The notes under the pieces were generated by a model. The model searched no databases. It saw only the letters and a program-made list of their open reading frames with translations, and was not told the origin of the DNA. The translations under genes and the position numbers were made by a program. Shown here one piece after another: positions 4,631 to 6,468 of a stretch of 6,468 bases of DNA. This DNA comes from Planctomycetales bacterium. GTDB lineage: Bacteria > Planctomycetota > Planctomycetia > Planctomycetales > Planctomycetaceae. The DNA lies in assembly GCA_020050375.1 (NCBI GenBank), contig JAGVKR010000074.1:1-6468 (forward strand), given 5' to 3'. Numbering within the stretch: position 1 is the stretch's first letter; every line of letters starts with the position of its first letter.

Positions 4631-6468
4631 ATGAACGAGCAGTCCATTTTCATCGCGGCTTTGGATCGATCGCCCGCCGAGCGTCGAGCGTTTCTCGATG
4701 GCCTTTGCGCTGACAATCCGGAACTGCGCCAGCGGGTCGAAAAGCTGCTCGGATCCCACGAGGCCTCCGCCAGCTTCATGGACCAGCCGGCCGGCCTCCT
4801 TGCAACGACCATCGAGCAGCCACTCCTGGAGAAACCCGGCACGCAGATCGGCCCCTACAAGCTGCTGGAGCTGATCGGTTCAGGGGGCATGGGCGCCGTC
4901 TATGTGGCCGAACAGAAGGAACCAGTTCGCCGCACGGTCGCCCTCAAAGTCATCAAGCCGGGGATGGACACCCACGAAGTCATCGCCCGCTTCGAAGCCG
5001 AGCGGCAGGCGCTGGCGATGATGAATCACCCCAATGTCGCCAAGGTGCTGGATGCCGGCTCGACCGCCGCGGGACGACCGTATTTCGTGATGGAGCTGGT
5101 CAAGGGAGCGCCCATCACCGACTTCTGCGATGGGCAGCTGTTCGACACGCGCGAACGGTTGCAGTTATTCATCACGGTCTGCCAGGCGGTGCAGCACGCG
5201 CATCAGAAGGGCTTGATCCACCGCGACCTCAAGCCGAGCAACGTCCTGGTCGAAATGCACGACGTCACGCCCGTCCCCAAAGTAATCGACTTTGGCGTGG
5301 CCAAGGCGATGGGCCAGCAACTGACCGAAAAGACGCTGCACACCGGCTTTTACCAGATGCTGGGGACGCCGATGTACATGAGCCCCGAACAGGCCGGACA
5401 GAGCAGCCTCGACGTCGATACACGGAGCGACGTCTATTCGTTGGGGGTGCTGCTCTACGAATTGCTCACCGGCATGACGCCGTTCGACAAAGAGACATTC
5501 TCGAAAGTCGGCATCGACGAGATGCGGCGGATCATCCGCGAGGACGAGCCGGCGCGCCCCAGCCACCGCGTCAGCACGCTGGCGGCTGAGAAGATCTCGA
5601 CGGTCGCGAAAAACCGGCGGTTCGAGTCGCACCGACTGGCGTCCTCCTTGCGCGGCGATCTGGATTGGATCGTCATGAAGGCGCTGGAGAAAGACCGGAT
5701 GCGGAGATACGTATCGGCGAGCGCCCTCGCGGGAGATCTGCAACGGTATCTGGACGATCAGCCGGTCGAGGCGTGCCCGCCGTCGGTCACCTATCGGCTG
5801 CGGAAGTTCGCACGCCGCAAGCGGACGACCATCGCCGCCCTGGCAGCGGTGCTGCTTCTGGCCGTCTGCGGCCCACTTGCCGGCTATGCGTTGTTCATGT
5901 TCAGTCGGAACGCCAACCAGGTGAATCCAGCGCCTGCGGCCGCCGCCCATCCCGCGGCCCGCGCGCCGGGACGCGAACTGCCGGGACTCGTTCCCGAAGC
6001 GTTCTTCAATCCTGAAGTCGGCCGCTGGCAGCTCATCACGAAAAAACCGCGCGGCGTGATCCGCTCCGCCGTCTGGAGTCCGGACGAAAAACAGATCGCG
6101 CTGGCGGAAGCCAACCACGTGCGAATTTATGATGCGCTGAATCTCCAGCTCCTGCATGTCCTAGTCGCCCACAGTCAGCCCGTCCGGTCGGTCGCCTGGC
6201 ACCCCGATGGTCAGCGTCTGGCGTCGTCCAGTGAAGACGGCACAGTCCGCTACTGGACGAGTCAAGGCGTTCCGACATATCTGCTCGAAGGACATTCGGG
6301 ACCCGTCTACCAGGTCGCCTGGAGTCCCTCGGGGAAACAGCTCGCGTCCGCTTCCGCCGACGGAACGATCCGCTTATGGGACGAAGAGGGCAAACTGACC
6401 CGCATGCTCGATGAGGGGGGCCGGCACGTCTTCGGGATCGACTGGAGCCCGGATGGAAAACAGTTGGC
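4631..6468 (+). CDS. Membrane Ser/Thr protein kinase (PknB-like) fused to a WD40 propeller; 3' end beyond the window
   Basis: The first 612 residues are present. Residues 1-70 form a helical, charged leader with PAERRAFLDGLC and LRQRVEKLLGSHE, seen in front of many planctomycete kinases. The Hanks kinase domain (about 75-340) is complete: glycine loop GSGGMGAVY (83-91), Lys106 in VALKVI, HRDLKPSN (197-204) with Asp199, DFG (220-222), GTPMYMSPEQA with Glu253, and Asp267 in RSDVYSLG. A conserved juxtamembrane stretch (KALEKDRMRRY, then DLQRYLDDQPVEA) leads to basic residues RKFARRKR and one transmembrane helix (about 401-424). An Ala/Pro-rich linker follows, then WD40 blades from about residue 475: one divergent, two clear (AWHPDGQRLASSSEDGTVRYW; AWSPSGKQLASASADGTIRLWD) and a fourth cut by the edge. 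The kinase should face the cytoplasm and the propeller the other side of the membrane. All catalytic residues are intact. It follows the ECF sigma factor by 267 bp and probably acts on it or a partner (inference). The propeller's ligand is unknown. Confidence 0.95.
   Translation, partial: MNEQSIFIAALDRSPAERRAFLDGLCADNPELRQRVEKLLGSHEASASFMDQPAGLLATTIEQPLLEKPGTQIGPYKLLELIGSGGMGAVYVAEQKEPVRRTVALKVIKPGMDTHEVIARFEAERQALAMMNHPNVAKVLDAGSTAAGRPYFVMELVKGAPITDFCDGQLFDTRERLQLFITVCQAVQHAHQKGLIHRDLKPSNVLVEMHDVTPVPKVIDFGVAKAMGQQLTEKTLHTGFYQMLGTPMYMSPEQAGQSSLDVDTRSDVYSLGVLLYELLTGMTPFDKETFSKVGIDEMRRIIREDEPARPSHRVSTLAAEKISTVAKNRRFESHRLASSLRGDLDWIVMKALEKDRMRRYVSASALAGDLQRYLDDQPVEACPPSVTYRLRKFARRKRTTIAALAAVLLLAVCGPLAGYALFMFSRNANQVNPAPAAAAHPAARAPGRELPGLVPEAFFNPEVGRWQLITKKPRGVIRSAVWSPDEKQIALAEANHVRIYDALNLQLLHVLVAHSQPVRSVAWHPDGQRLASSSEDGTVRYWTSQGVPTYLLEGHSGPVYQVAWSPSGKQLASASADGTIRLWDEEGKLTRMLDEGGRHVFGIDWSPDGKQL

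Noticed and set aside
5165..6157. 330-codon open frame on the minus strand opposite the kinase
   Set aside because: It is opposite the kinase catalytic core and membrane helix, is rich in Arg and His as expected of a GC-rich shadow frame, and shows no domain.

Overview
The window looks like chromosomal DNA of a member of the Planctomycetota. It is GC-rich. The clearest sign is an ECF-type sigma factor of the Rhodopirellula-like family, followed on the same strand by a Hanks-type Ser/Thr kinase joined through one transmembrane helix to a WD40 propeller. Long imperfect inverted repeats and tandem heptamers between genes, and sparse Shine-Dalgarno signals, fit the same phylum. The assignment is inferred from family style; no rRNA or other marker gene is present.

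Layout. Positions 1-306 hold no convincing gene, only a terminator-like stem-loop at 194-237. A small zinc-ribbon plus membrane-anchor protein follows at 307-507 (+). A promoter-like pair (585-611) and a good ribosome binding site (656-659) precede a DegT/DnrJ/EryC1/StrS-type PLP aminotransferase at 666-1919 (+). Converging on it is a glycerate 2-kinase with a MOFRL C-terminal domain, encoded on the minus strand at 1964-3472. Its reading frame contains an 80-bp GC-rich palindromic repeat (2569-2648) that is translated into about 28 extra residues. The divergent region 3473-3796 carries tandem heptamers of the CTTGAGR type in both orientations, running up to the start codon of the sigma factor gene (3797-4363, +). 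Between the sigma gene and the kinase lies a 172-bp element (4384-4555) that folds into one long stem with several G-U pairs. The kinase gene starts at 4631 (+) and runs off the right edge after 612 codons, inside its fourth WD40 blade.

Function. The sigma factor and the membrane kinase are probably one signalling module: the kinase's propeller would lie across the membrane from its catalytic domain, and the kinase would govern the sigma factor or a partner. The aminotransferase (probably nucleotide-sugar amination for surface glycans) and the glycerate kinase (glycerate to 2-phosphoglycerate) are separate metabolic genes with no visible link to the module. None of the protein genes belongs to an unknown family. 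The unusual content is in the repeats: one inside a conserved enzyme, one between a sigma factor and its kinase, and one forming the upstream region of the sigma gene.
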